From: Romanomermis culicivorax
Lineage: Eukaryota; Nematoda; Enoplea; Mermithida; Mermithidae
Assembly: GCA_963922205.1 (NCBI GenBank)
Contig: CAWUHX010000273.1
Location: forward strand, 372,001 to 436,000
Direction: 5' to 3'
DNA length: 64,000 nucleotides
Within the stretch, counting starts at the first letter, position 1. Every line of letters begins with the position of its first letter. Under the pieces are notes generated by a model. The model ran no database searches, had not been told where the DNA came from, and was given only the letters and a program-made list of their open reading frames with translations. Positions 1 to 11,732 of this stretch are shown here, in pieces. Position numbers and translations under genes: made by a program.

Positions 1-441
1 CAGGCTGGAGTAACCACCAATTTAGCTAAAATTAGTTATTTGCACTAAAATTGTTGGGTCCACACTTCATTTTCAAACTTCAAGTTGGGGTCACCCCCAC
101 AATTCAGGCTATGCCTACAGTTCTAACAGGTAACCAGATAAATTCTCTTCTGTGTTCACTTGACACCTATAAGCTGGTTATTTTGGTTGCTATAGCCTTG
201 CTATTTTCATTAGCTTCCTCATTCCCATGGTCGCTAGTTCACAATTCGAAAAGAACAAGCCATTTATGCTTGTCAAAACACCATCCCGTAGAGGGAGAGA
301 TCCTCACACGCTCCTTCTTTGCCAAGTCAAAATAGTAACATTTACTTTTTACAAAATAGAGACACCTATGCATTCTTCTTATTTAAGTACCCTGTCAGTA
401 CCAACCAATCAGCCTCCCTCTACTCAATTTGACAGAATTGC

Positions 442-1600
442 TCAACAAGCAGAACAATGAGTTCTAGCCACCCTACAGGAGAACAAATCCTCAAAAATGC
501 CTAAATCTAAAGTTGACCTCCCAGCACAGATTGAGAACACAGTCCAAGCGGCATTTGAAAATGTGCTTGGACCATTGAACCAAAAGTCAGAAGTCATGAC
601 TAGTTGGAGGCACCCTCCCCTGTCTAGTTTCATATCTCCCCCTATTTTTTGAGTGCTTTTGGTGAATCAATTGCTGATTTTATATCCCACTTGACCCATT
701 TCTTCACACTGCAAAGTGTGAATGAAACTGATCATGCATATAAATTCGCCTTTTTGGAGTCATGCCTCACTGGTGCTACTTTCGTCGCCTATTGGGACTT
801 TAGCAGTGGAACTCCACAACCTACCCACTATGATGAATTCATGACTTTTTTCAGAAATGAATTTCCCGTCAGGTGTGATTCAGATTTGCATCAGCAGCTG
901 ATCCAAGATTGCCTGCATCAGCAATAGTCTATCTTGAACACCTCAAAAGACTGTCCTGGGAAGCTTACTCAGAACTCGTGACTGACATTAGGGATTCTAT
1001 CATTAAGTCTTTTTTTGAGAAGGTTGAAACCTGCCCTATGAGATAGTATTAAGTTCAGGGAGTTTTTGACTCTTAAAGAGACACTAAAAGCAGATTGCTA
1101 TGCAGAATCCCAGATTTTCAAGGATGAGATTCAATTCACTGCACCATCTAATGCTGCTTTCTCTTCAGAACAAAAAACCAGTGGATTTCTTCCCAACATG
1201 CAATGCAACAACAACAATGGTCATCCAGCAAATGCTGCTCCATCATCATCATCTGCCAATGAGGTACCACTTCATGGTATACACAATCGCCATCAGCAGC
1301 ACCATTGCAGCCAACACCTAACCCAGGCCAACACCTGTCGAGTGCCCATTTGCAAATGTGCTCATTCCATGGCCAGTTCACACACAGCAATACTGATTGC
1401 CAGGCACAACATCTAGCAATGCTGTTGCCACCAATGCCCACCATTGCCGTTTTTGTCAAACTCAAGTGCATACCACAGACTGATGTGACCAGCCCTGCCC
1501 ACATTTTCATCAAATTCAGATGCATCATGCGAACGCCTGTCTGCAACACATTCTGCAGACAAATTTGGGTGAGAATTGATATAGTAATCCAGGTAGTGCT
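442..1600 (+). pseudogene. Decayed gag gene of a Ty3/gypsy-like retrotransposon (element D)
   Basis: The clearest open stretch is 649-927. Its product has the helical, aromatic-rich look of a retrotransposon gag core (it includes the segments NETDHAYKFAFLESCLTG and MTFFRNEFPV). Upstream (457-640) are short gag-like remnants, and downstream the frame breaks repeatedly. At about 1360-1400 there is a zinc-knuckle-like C-x2-H-x4-H-x4-C (CSFHGQFTHSNTDC), and near 1443 a second Cys/His motif beginning HCRFCQ. A similar HHRFCQ motif lies on the minus strand near 63.9 kb in element C, so the two are probably related. Gag would package the element's RNA in cytoplasmic particles, but this copy has stops and frame changes and is not functional. 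The gag assignment rests on motif style, not on a database match. Confidence 0.6.
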
Positions 1601-1603
1601 TCA

Positions 1604-1712
1604 CACCAGGTACCCAGGTATTTCAGGTACCCGGGTACCCAGCTCAATTTTCTGAATGAAACCCAAGTGCTACCCGGGTACCCTGGTAGACCTGGCTACC
1701 CGGGTCTGAATA
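1604..1712. repeat. GGTACC/CCCGGG-rich short repeat cluster
   Basis: GGTACC, CCCGGG and their one-base variants recur every 10-20 bp, many as small palindromes. A second cluster of the same words lies at about 2326-2406, so the two flank 0.6 kb of AT-rich DNA. They may be the ends of one decayed mobile element, but no target duplication is visible. Confidence 0.45.
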
Positions 1713-2460
1713 TGATATTGTATAAACAAAATATTTATATACTATTACTTGTATTTATGTGCAGTTACAGAGAATGAATATATTTTCCTTTATTAATTTA
1801 GTGCATGTACCTACTCAATATGTTAACAAGGCTGCTTATGGCTCTCAAAAAGTCACAGTAATGTTTTTTTAGCAACAAAAAGTCTATGCCTTTTAACAAT
1901 GAAGCACAAAATGGAAATATAAAAAAATCTTCGAGAAATTATGCAGGTGTGAAATATTGGTACTCAATACTGTATGAGAAAACAATAAAAGTTGGAGAGG
2001 TGCATTATGTATGAGATTGAAGAAGCACTGTTTAACCCGGACCTAGTGGGATATCTAGTTTGGAAATGGATTCATCAAACAGTTGTGATGTGTGACCAGG
2101 CCACCATAATTTCCTTAAAAGTGTAAGAAATTTTGAAATACTTATTTTCTTCAAACAAAAAAAATTTTTTGAGAAAAAAAATTGTTTGAAGAAAATGGGT
2201 TATTGGTTTTTCTTAACTTTTGCTTATTAGCACTTTGCAAGGCTTGTGCCTCAAAATTTATGAGTTTTCTGAAAATTTTCATGGAGCACATTTTTTCACA
2301 GACTTTCTAAATACTTGCATATAGACCCTGGGTACCCAGGTATGCACAAGTACCTGGGTACCCAAAATACTGGGGTAACCCGAGTATCCTAAAGACCAGG
2401 TACCTGTGTCCTAGAATTTTGAAAATGAGAAGCACTAAATCCATGTTACTCTCCCCAGAA
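1713..2460. other. No gene seen; AT-rich interval containing the second GGTACC cluster
   Basis: No open reading frame with recognisable content. The stretch holds poly-A and poly-T runs around 2155-2190 and the second GGTACC-rich cluster at 2326-2406. Confidence 0.4.
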
Positions 2461-2668
2461 GGCAGAAGTGTTAGATGCTAGAGATGCTTACCCACCTCCT
2501 GCGCTGATGGGACATCAATATCAGCAGTCCTACCACTGCAACAATGTTGTTGGGCCTATCCATAGCCTTCCTCATCCAGATCCTCTTGACTTGGATGATG
2601 AAGCACTTGCTGGACACCTGACAGATTCCTCACAACAGTGTCACCCTGTCTGTGTAATCACCCATTGA
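2461..2668 (+). pseudogene. Short remnant ORF, possibly the gag-protease linker of element D
   Basis: An open stretch of about 66 codons ends in PVCVITH just before a stop. Acidic linkers ending in a V-x-x-V-(I/V)-T-(H/R) type sequence are common upstream of the protease in gypsy-type polyproteins, which is the only basis for this call. It is followed directly by an LTR fragment, so the rest of pol is missing. It could equally be chance coding in old repeat DNA. Confidence 0.3.
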
Positions 2669-2866
2669 GACTTGGGTAGGATTTCCTGAAGTACATGCCA
2701 AGGTGTTCTGCCTGAGGTTTGGTGAAGTACTGGCATGTATCTGGTGAAATGTGTGAGAGAGTTTTTAGTTTATTGTTTTTGTTAGCCTGTGGTCAGAACT
2801 GTTGCAACTTCCTTTGTATAAACCCAAAGGTTGATTACATCATCCTCTACCCACAGCAGCCTAACA
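2667..2866 (+). repeat. LTR fragment (downstream part) related to the E2 LTR
   Basis: About 200 bp match the reverse complement of the last part of the E2 LTRs, from GAGACTTGGGTAGG to the terminal CAGCAGCCTAACA. The match has scattered substitutions and a short insertion (around 2805-2850). In E2 the homologous segment begins just downstream of the TATAA box, near where the transcript should start. No primer-binding site follows, so the copy is isolated from its element. Confidence 0.8.
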
Positions 2867-2869
2867 GGA

Positions 2870-4645
2870 TGAAGATGTGATTAAAACAAATGTTGCAGAT
2901 GCTGATGATGACAATACTTGTCTAGTTGATGATGAGACAGGAATTACAGATAAATGTCCAATTAGTCAAAAATTTGTTTTTTATGATTTTGAGCCTACAC
3001 AGGAAAAAGTTTTAGAACAAACAAAATTAGGTGATGTATTTGAATGCAAACTAAATTCATGTGTTGTTCATACTCTATGCAATCAGTGTGGTCAAAGTGA
3101 AGAAGAGTGTTGTGATGCATGCAGTCAACTTTAGTATGTATTCAAAGATTCAATATGTCAAAAAAAATTTTGCAAGTACTTTTTGGAAAAATATGAAAAA
3201 CCTTACGGCTATAGCACATAACTCTCGCAGATTTGATACTGTAACAGTCATAATAGAATAAACATCATTGATAAGGGTAAATTAGTGACCTGTTTTTACA
3301 ATTCATCATTTTAGCTTTTCATCCTTATTAATTTAGGATTGAAATTGATGTGCATCATATTGGGATCAATAAAAGTCAAAAAAAATAAAAGTAGTCAAAA
3401 TGTGGGAATGCAAACTGTTATGACAAATTCATTCAAATCCTGAAATGAAAACTTTTTTTGATACAATCGAGATACCAGAACCTGTAAATCCTTGACAGGG
3501 TAAAATTTTGAAATATATTGTATTTCATCTTGCAAAAAGTTTTGGTTTAAGCTTTGTTTAATAGTTGTACTAATGCTGTAAATTTGTACCACAAATTGAA
3601 AATGAGACACCTGCAAAAAGGTCAATTACATTGATGTATGCAGTTTATACCCTTTTGTCAACAAGTATGGGAAATATCTAACTGGACATCCAAAAATTTT
3701 GACTGAGGTTTTTAAAGAAGTCAATTGAACTTCTCAATCTTATGAAAGATTGATCAAATGTACCATTCTACCACCTCAAAAACTTTTACACCTTGTTCTA
3801 CCTTATGGATATGGTGGTAAATTGCTTTTTTCTTTGTGCAAATGTACACATGTCTCACAAAAGACCACATGCAAGTATAATGACCAAGACTCAGCATTAG
3901 GTGGTACATGGGCTACAATAGAAAGATACAAAGCATTGGAAAAAAGATATAAGGTATATTTTTACTGTAATGATGCACCTTTTGTATGCATTTTGTATGC
4001 ATTTATGTTTTAGATCCTTAAGATTTTTGAAGTTTGGCATTATGATAATGTTGAGCAGTATCATTTAACAGAAAACCATGATAGTGGGTTATTCCCTCAA
4101 TATGTCAACACTTTCATGAAACTGAAACTAGTAGGTTTAACAATTTTTAAATGTACCAATTTCAATTGTAGTTTTATAGGAGAGTGAAGGTTGCCCTGCT
4201 AGAGCCCAGACAGATGAGCGAAAATGTGAATATGAATTGGAAGTCTACAAGTGTGGAAAGATATAACTGGGCTCTTCAAAAATTTCAAAAAATCCTGGAA
4301 AGAGGGCTTTGGCCAAATTAATGCTAAATTCCTTCTGGGGAAAGGTAACTTTGCATAGTTTTTGTACTCATTTTACTTGTTTTATGTTTTTCCAGTTTGG
4401 TCAATGAAACACTATGGACAAGACTATTATCTACAATGTACTTAAAGAATATTTTGAACTTATCATGATGGATGTTGTCAACATCATTAAAAATTTAGAT
4501 TAATCAAAACTGGTGTCAACAACATACTGTCAGCACAATGATTTTGCTGATTTTACATTACTGACTTCCTCAGTGGTGGTCCTAAGATTACAGGTACAGA
4601 GTATACAATCCAGCTACTGAACAGTATCATCACCTGGTCAAAGTT
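2870..4645 (+). pseudogene. Fossil family B DNA polymerase, Maverick/Polinton type
   Basis: Scattered frames together give, in the correct order, the landmarks of the protein-primed DNA polymerase B of Mavericks/Polintons and related adeno-like elements. These are an exonuclease-like FVFYDFEPTQ near 2980; cysteine pairs (CNQCG, CC.AC) near 3080-3125; TAIAHNSRRFD near 3200; NKYGKYLTGHP near 3660; ILPPQKLLHLVLPYGYGGKL near 3770; an ALGGTWATIERYKALEK block near 3890; FPQYVNTFMKLKL near 4100; ALAKLMLNSFWGK near 4310; and a DFLSGGPK motif near 4570. In the living family this enzyme copies the 15-20 kb linear element. Here every block is separated by stops or frame changes. No integrase, capsid gene or terminal repeats were seen nearby. 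Confidence 0.8.
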
Positions 4646-5860
4646 TGAGGATTTTTATTCTTTATGACCACTAATTTTTGCTTTTATAAAAAACAATCAT
4701 AGAGAAGAAATAAATGTGCATAGTCTGTGCATTGAATGACAAGAAGATCACAAGATTGCTACCCATAAAACTTTGAAAAAATTTTGTGTAGTATATGACA
4801 AATGTATTTTGGAACACAATTTTTGTACATTACCAAATGAATGGGTTAAATAAATGTCTTACAATAAAACAAATCAGCACTTTGAATTTTCAACATTATT
4901 TTTCTTTTTTTGACTTCTACATGATCTTTAATTTTTTCTACATTTTTTTCCATATCAGATTTGTTCTGATCATTTCTTCTACAAGTAATCAACTTTATGT
5001 ATGGATGTACCTCTATAGTCTGTTTTTCTTGAAACGTTTCTAAATAATTAAAGTAGAAAGCAAGTAGTATTTCAGATTTTCACGCTTTGTTGATAAACAA
5101 TATATCTTATTGAACTGGAAATTTGTGAGCATAATGACCTAACCCTTGGAGATTTTTTGAGCAAAAAATTTTACAGTAACGGTTCCACATAAACGATTTT
5201 GACGACAGTACTGATTTTTGTCACTTTTCTATTTGGAAGCATTTTATGAAAAACAGACTATAGGTATGATGTTTCACCATGTATGGACTTTTCTTATGTT
5301 TTACTTATAGAACAGACCATTTCTGACCAATTTGACCATATTGACTGAAATGATAATTCAGAAATATGACCCATGATTAGTCTTCTGTATTCCTGCAGGC
5401 CACACCCTTTTGTCTGAGGGGCCTAGAGGGACATTTTTTGAGAGACTTCTTCTGCCAGTGGAGGAAGTCCTTATTATGCAACCTCTTAAATTTGTTCACT
5501 GTGCATCCATTTTCCAAATCAATTTTGTTTTTTATTTTTTCTGTACATCTATTTTTGTTCCACATTGATCTTGGTTTTTCCATTTTTTGTTCCACATAGA
5601 TTTTTGTTTCCCTATACAACCAAAAATTAAGCTCTCATAACCTACAGTAACACAACTGTTACTGTAACTCAACTATTACCCTAATTCTACAATAAGGGAA
5701 ACTCTAGAACCTGTATGCTTAACAATACCCCCTATACAGTTCTGCATTACTACTATTACAGCATCATTCCCATTTTTGTGATAGTTTTCTCCTTTCTCTT
5801 GCATATTTTCCTTTATCATTTTCTCAATCATCGCACTAGGGAGGTCAAATCTGCTGGGGG
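4646..5860. other. No gene or repeat recognised
   Basis: AT-rich sequence with only short, unconvincing open frames on both strands. It could contain further remnants of the polymerase-bearing element, but I see no motif. Confidence 0.4.
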
Positions 5861-5869
5861 TCGAAACAC

Positions 5870-6620
5870 CCCCCCCAACCCCTCAATGTGTATGTATGGT
5901 CAAAAGCCCCTCAATCAAAAAAATCACAGGAATACCTCTGTTTACACACATGATATATTTTTGTATAAAGTGATTGCATCCATTGAATTCTCTATTGTCA
6001 CAAACCCCTTCCCCTAAAAATCAGGAAAACGCATTTGTTTAAACCAACCATAATTTTTTTGTATAAAGTGACCACATCCATTGAATTCCGTGTGGTCCAA
6101 GAACCCTTCCATAACAAAATCATGAAAATAATTGCTTGTATATACCCAGGACAATTTTTTGTATAGAGTGACTGCATCCACTGAATTCCCCCCTAGTTGA
6201 AAATACCTTCTAACAAAAAATCACGAAAATAGGCTTGTTTACTCCCAGGATAACTTTTTGTGAAAAGTGACTGCATCCATTGAATTTCTGGCAGTCAAAA
6301 ATCCCTCCTCCAAAAATTGAAGAAATACATTTTAGTACACTTAGGATAATATTTTGTGTGAAGTGACCATGTTCATTGAATTCCCAATGGTGGAAAACCC
6401 CTTCCCCAATGAAAGCACCAAAATACCTTTGTTTTATATAGGATAGTTTTTCATGCAAAGTGACTGAATCCATTGAAGTCCTAGTGGTTGAAAGTCCCAT
6501 GCACCTAAAAGTTGGGAAAATATGTTGGTATACAACCCTGATAATTTTTTGTGTAAAATGATGGCATCCTTTGAATTCCACATGATCAGAAACCGTCATG
6601 CCCTGAGAATCCCAATAATG
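5870..6620. repeat. Diverged tandem repeat, about 100-bp period, seven or more copies
   Basis: A unit containing TTTTTTGTATAAAGTGACTG followed by CATCCATTGAATTC recurs near 5955, 6055, 6155, 6255, 6350, 6447 and 6545, a spacing of about 95-100 bp. Copies differ by substitutions and small indels, so the array is old. Open frames on both strands here are repeat translations, not genes. Confidence 0.85.
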
Positions 6621-6624
6621 CTAA

Positions 6625-8185
6625 TGGCTAAATTGAAATCACTAGAAATTCTGACATCACAGTGCATTTATACTGCAGACCATCAGTGTTATATAACAAA
6701 ATAGCTGAATTTAACAGTTCCCAGGATTTTGGACCATTGTTTAACTGAATTGAGGCTATATTTTAAAAAATGAAAAAATGCAGTCAGGATTGCACCCCCA
6801 GCATGCATGTATGGAGCTTGGATATGGCACATCCATTGGCGGACACGATGCAACAGGGGCCCTTAAAAATGCATTTTTTGCATGTTTTTGAGGCCCCACT
6901 GAGCAACCCTTTTAGATAGAGGTGAAATGACAATAGCATCTCATAGTTGGCTCTTATGCCCGAGATTATGCAAAAACTCCCAGGTTCTAGGTTTTACCAT
7001 TTTGGCTCTTTGGTAGGGGCACATGAATTTTGGGGGTCAAGCATGTTATAGGTTGAGGCCATACACAAACAGCATAGAAATTCTACTGGGGGTCAACCAG
7101 GATAGGAGGTGGAATACAAAATTTTTTCATGTTTGATAATGAAAAGAAAGGTCATCTATACTTCATACGCAAGGCTTGCATTGCATCCATTGCTTACGTC
7201 ACCATGCTTGCCTTACATTGTATAAAAAATCCGATGCAATGCACACAATGGAAGCAACGTAGGGAGATGTAAGCAATGCAAGCTGATTGGACTTTGTGGT
7301 GCAATAGATGCAAGAATTATGGCACAATCACAAACTTGTGAGTCAAATTACAATTTTGTTTCTCATGTGATAAATAAATGAGCATTTGAGCCAAAAGTAA
7401 TAGGTCTAACCAAGCAAAAATATTTCAACTAAACCGAGATTAGAATAAAATCATTTCTCGAAAGAATCTTCTGGAATCTAATGGAAAGGGAATGGATGTC
7501 TTGAGTTTTATTTATAACCTGAAGAAAACAAATTTTACATATTGGCAACAAAAAACTTCACATTCATCCTTCTTCACTGTGATTTCAAATTATGCATTTG
7601 CCCTGTCGACACTTTCTGTTAACAGAAGATAAAGTCATTCAATACAAATATATGAGAGAAAATTTTCGAAGGAAGGAAAGAATTTTGAATAATATATATG
7701 GAAATTTTAAACAAAATATTTCACAGAACAAACTCTTCTGCCAATTTTTCGAGGAGCCCAGGCTTTTTGATAATTATGAAGAATCGTAACTGGATACATA
7801 AAAATACTATCAGAGTAGTTAAATACTGATTTACCCCTTTTTATGTTTTCTTATAAATCATTTATGACCTTTTATATTACCTTATGGATCATTTATGACC
7901 TTTCATATTTCCTTATAATTCCAATTATGATTTTTATATTCTTTTATGAATCTATTTATGATCTTATATTTACTATAATTCTGGTTATAAACCTGACACC
8001 AATACATTTCATATATGAAAACAGCAGTAAATTATTTTTTTTATTTTCACTCCAAACTCTGTACTTTGTATAGGAACTTGAACCATACCGTTGATAAATT
8101 TTAGAACCAGAACTGTTATTCTAAAGATCCAAGAACCGGAACTGGAACCGATATTCTTTAAAATTAAGAACTGTTGCATTTCTAT
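6625..8185. other. No gene recognised; one AT-rich short-period repeat
   Basis: Around 7140-7310 the words GCAATGCA and CATTGCTTACG recur without a clear period. At about 7843-7990 a TTTATGACCTTTTATATT-like unit recurs four or so times with a period near 35 bp. No protein-like reading frame stands out. Confidence 0.4.
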
Positions 8186-8191
8186 TTTTCG

Positions 8192-8395
8192 GCAGTTCAA
8201 AGCAGCAGGTACGCTACTACTTGCCAAAGGTCGTAGGTTCAGGACCACCAAGCATTGGAGTTGTATGCTAAAAATCGTAGCCAAGAGGAGCACTTTAATC
8301 TGGATTCACCATGTGGTGTCATGGTCTACTGGTGAGGACATCAGCCTGGAATGCTGGTAATCCAGGTTCGACTCCTGGCTGCACTTTATTTTTAA
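8192..8395 (+). mobile_element. Composite tRNA-like SINE, copy 1
   Basis: The left half (GGCAGTTCAAAGCAGCAGG ... GTCGTAGGTTCAGGACC) resembles a tRNA with A-box-like and B-box-like elements. The right half (GGTCTACTGGTGAGGACATC ... CCAGGTTCGACTCCTGG) resembles a second tRNA with an A box and an excellent B box. A linker (AAATCGTAGCCAAGAGGAGCACTTTAATCTGG) joins them. Two more copies of this arrangement in the window show it is a repeat family rather than a tRNA gene. A and B boxes would act as an internal RNA polymerase III promoter. Confidence 0.7.
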
Positions 8396-8460
8396 AATTT
8401 ATTTTCACTCAAAAAAATTTCATATAATTTTCACTCCTAAAAAATCAGTAACTTCATTGG

Positions 8461-8665
8461 TCGACAGTTCAAAGCAGCAGATATGCTGCTTCTTGCCAAA
8501 AGTTGTAGGTTCACAACCACCAAGCATTGGAGTAGTCTGCTAAAAAATTATAGCCAAGGGGAGCACCTTAATCTGGAATCACCTCATGGTCTGGTGGTCT
8601 AGTGGTGAGGACATCAGCCCAGAAAGCTGGTAACCCAGGTTCAACTCCTGGCTACACCTAATGTC
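8461..8665 (+). mobile_element. Composite tRNA-like SINE, copy 2
   Basis: Same two-part structure as the copy at 8192, in direct orientation and about 268 bp downstream: GACAGTTCAAAGCAGCAG ... GTTGTAGGTTCACAACC, the AGCCAAGGGGAGCACCTTAATCTGG linker, then GGTGGTCTAGTGGTGAGG ... CCAGGTTCAACTCCTGG. The spacing suggests either a tandem duplication or two independent insertions. Confidence 0.7.
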
Positions 8666-8669
8666 TCAA

Positions 8670-10885
8670 ATTTATTTTCACTAAAAAAAATTTTATATAA
8701 TTTTCAAGGTCCTTATATCTTTTCTATTGTATACATATAAGAATGCTGGTCTCATGCATGACTCTTAAGTGGTGAACCCACTGCCGTGCATTGTTCTTCG
8801 ATTGCAGTGCCTTTCCAATGAGGCAAAGTGCATCTGGACATGTTTTATTGCCATTTTCGTGTAATGGACTTAAAGCAATCACTTGATTTCTGAAATTTAA
8901 TGAAAATTTCTAAAGTTTTCCATTTTTCATTTAGAGCACTTCATTCAGTAACAACTAAACTTAGATCAACAAAAATTTATCAGGACTTTGAGCCACATTT
9001 ATAATGTTGTCTGGAGATGCATTCTGTGGTCTCAAAACCTTATTGGTTGGACACTTATCCAGATGCAAAAACACAATTACAGTGCAGTGCATGCGAATCT
9101 TCAAAACAATGTGTGATGATGATACTACAGCTACTGTAGGAATGTATGAACCAAAAGTAAAAATATGAAATTATTTGACATCATATGGGACAGTGTTCGA
9201 AGTGCCCCTGAAGAAGATTTTTCTTGTAAAATGTTCATCTGTGAAAAAATTAGTATATCAAACTATAGTCTGTTGTAACGACCAGTTCTTAGTGATACTT
9301 TACCCTATCCAAAAGAATGGTGGTGGCGGACAAAGGGGAGGGGGTACGAATATAATGATGGTCAATTAAATGCGGACTTGACGATTGCTCGCTCGTCGAT
9401 ATGAAACACAAAACACTTGCAAATGAATAACTTGCTCAGTCGCTTCTAAAATCTCACTTTTACGGGAAAGGCGCTTGCAAATGAAAACTAGAATCACAAA
9501 TCTGACAAAATCATGCTTTGCTTCTCTTTAAATACAGCTTCTGTGGCCACTCCCTTAGCATCGTGGGAGGTCTTGTTTCCGACAATCTTCTTCCACCAAT
9601 CGCTGCTTCTTGCTTCATTCGTCTCGCTAGTTTGGTCACGCCTTCCAATGCTTTCCTGGTACCGTATGCTTCTGGTCGTTTCCTTATGCTTGCTTCCTAC
9701 GGTGGGCTTAGCCACGCCTCTGTGCTTCTGTGCATGCTTCTGTATCTATGTCCTCTGTGTATACATGTTTTGTGGGACCATCGCTACCATTCCACTTGAG
9801 ACTAATGTCTGGTGGGGCTTTTACTTTTTACTCTGTGCAGGTGTTGTTTACGATTTTTATGAGAAATTAATGTAGCTGTGGAATGTGTACTTTAGTGTAG
9901 ATTCTAGGGGACCAGCTGCCAATGTGCAAATTAATTGGGGCATCTTAATTGGGTCAATAGTGGCTACTGGGGTGTGGACGGATCAAAATAAAGTACTTCA
10001 CATAAATTTACAGGAATGTTTGGGTGTGAATTCCAGACACCCTTGAGACAATAGATTAAGAAATAAAATAATATTTAATAAATGAATATCACATAGTGTA
10101 CACTATATATTCACAGTACTGCATTAGCATGTAGGTTACACTGTTACTTATTTGATAATTCTATAGTATGGATAATAAGCATATCATAAGGGATAGATAG
10201 TGTTGTTTAAGTCTCTGCTTAGGTCTGAAGATGTCAGCAATATGGCTAAAGAGGTATATTGGCTTGTATCTAACCAACTACCATAGGTCACTCTTCCTAT
10301 TAGTAATGAGCCAAACACAGTGCAACAGTTCTCTAGCAGAACTAAACACAATTTTCTGTTACTAATAAGCAACTGGAATCTCTAACTCTTGCAATTGAAA
10401 AGCAATCAGGGTGGCCCAAGATGCTTCCTTAAGGCCAACACAAAGACTGAGAACTCACTATAACAATATCCAGGAAAGGCTGGGTCTTTCCTTGGTAATC
10501 AGTCCTGGTGAATCATGCTCTCCTCTGCTAAGTGCATGAGAATAATAATAATTATTAATATAGTAATATGCAAATAAATTGGGGCTGTCAGAGTTCTATT
10601 TTACTAGGTAGAAGAATAAACAAACAATGTCTAACTGATGTGACTCGCCCACAACACAGAAAACTATAATAAATGATAAATCATTCTTTTTCTGGACAAA
10701 TTGTGGCTTCACCCAATTCACCAATTTTGCATAGATGTGGAATGACTGCTATCCTAAGTACATCCCCAACAATAGGGGACACATGGAAAATGATGCAGTG
10801 ACTTCTGAGAGACTTCCATAAGTATGCTTTTTCTAGAGCCCTACAGCTTCTCAAACGTTACGAAAATTTGATGAGTTTTACCAAT
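8670..10885. other. No gene recognised
   Basis: A GC-richer patch at 9500-9750 gives overlapping open frames on both strands (120 codons plus, 73 codons minus). Neither shows a known motif, and the plus-strand frame is merely hydrophobic. No RNA gene or mobile-element ends were recognised. Confidence 0.35.
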
Positions 10886-10887
10886 AC

Positions 10888-11217
10888 AGTAACGGCCCTG
10901 TCTTACTTTGCAGCACGGCATTGCGCGGCACTGGCCCGGGCTGTGTTGCCCCGCCCAGTGGCTTGCCATACTTCGCCGCGCAGTACTGCTTTTTTACTTT
11001 TGGATTTCCCTCTTCTCAAAAAATGTGTATTGGTTCAGTTGAAACCTGATGGCAGTGCCGCCCGGCGCGGCGAAAATTAAAAAAACCTATTCATACTGCA
11101 AAAGTGGTACGGCGCAGCATGGACTGGTGCCACTTTTTAGTATGAATAGAACAACTGGTGCCACGTGGCATCCTGTAGTGCCATGTGGTACTGTGCAGTG
11201 AAATATGACAGGGCCTT
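10888..11217. mobile_element. GC-rich Harbinger-like MITE
   Basis: The ends are imperfect inverted repeats (GGCCCTGTCTTACTTTGCAGCACGGC on the left; the right end reads GGCCCTGTCATATTTCACTG on the other strand), with a TAA/TTA trinucleotide at the edges. A 3-bp TWA duplication and GGCCCTGT-type ends fit PIF/Harbinger elements. The interior is unusually GC-rich (GCCGCGC, CCGCCC, CGGCGCGGCG) and has no transposase. Confidence 0.55.
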
Positions 11218-11732
11218 ACGAATCCACGATCTATAAAATAAGAAAATAAAGTTTTGTGGCATCTGATGGGAAGATGCTTGGGAATGCACATAAACAACTT
11301 TTGGCACTTATGCACTTTATGGCCTATCAAATTTTTTTTAAGTTTCTGTAGGCAACATAAGTTAGCTGCTTTTTAAAGGTGTAAGGTATATACAACGTGC
11401 ATGTACAGGCAAAGTAAGACAGTGAAAACTTATGCTAGTATAAAAATGACCATCTGCCCCAATGATGTATTGCCTGTTATTGACCTACTTAAACTTATCA
11501 GGTTGTAATTCATCCATGATAGAGTTTGCAAATCCAGAGAATGCAATTATAGAATGGAGTTCAAACTCTGAAGTCCTGTCACCCCTGAACGTAAATTTTC
11601 AGGATTTTTTGTCAGAAGGCAGGCACTAACTTAGCGAAACACTTTATGCTTCTGACTTCTAGCAGTAGATATAGTGAGTTCTGTCAAAAAGTTTCAAGTT
11701 GTAGATATGTGACTTCTGACTCAAGGTGGATT

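Noticed and set aside
442-633. Minus-strand ORF opposite the gag remnant
   Set aside because: Shadow of the plus-strand gag-like sequence; no motif.
8310-8385. Possible functional tRNA gene (good A and B boxes)
   Set aside because: The same sequence recurs within a larger repeated unit at 8590 and 35730 with substitutions, so it is a SINE, not a single-copy tRNA gene.
9513-9875. 120-codon plus-strand hydrophobic ORF
   Set aside because: No motif and no homologous neighbour. An equally long frame overlaps it, and a third runs antisense; composition alone explains it.
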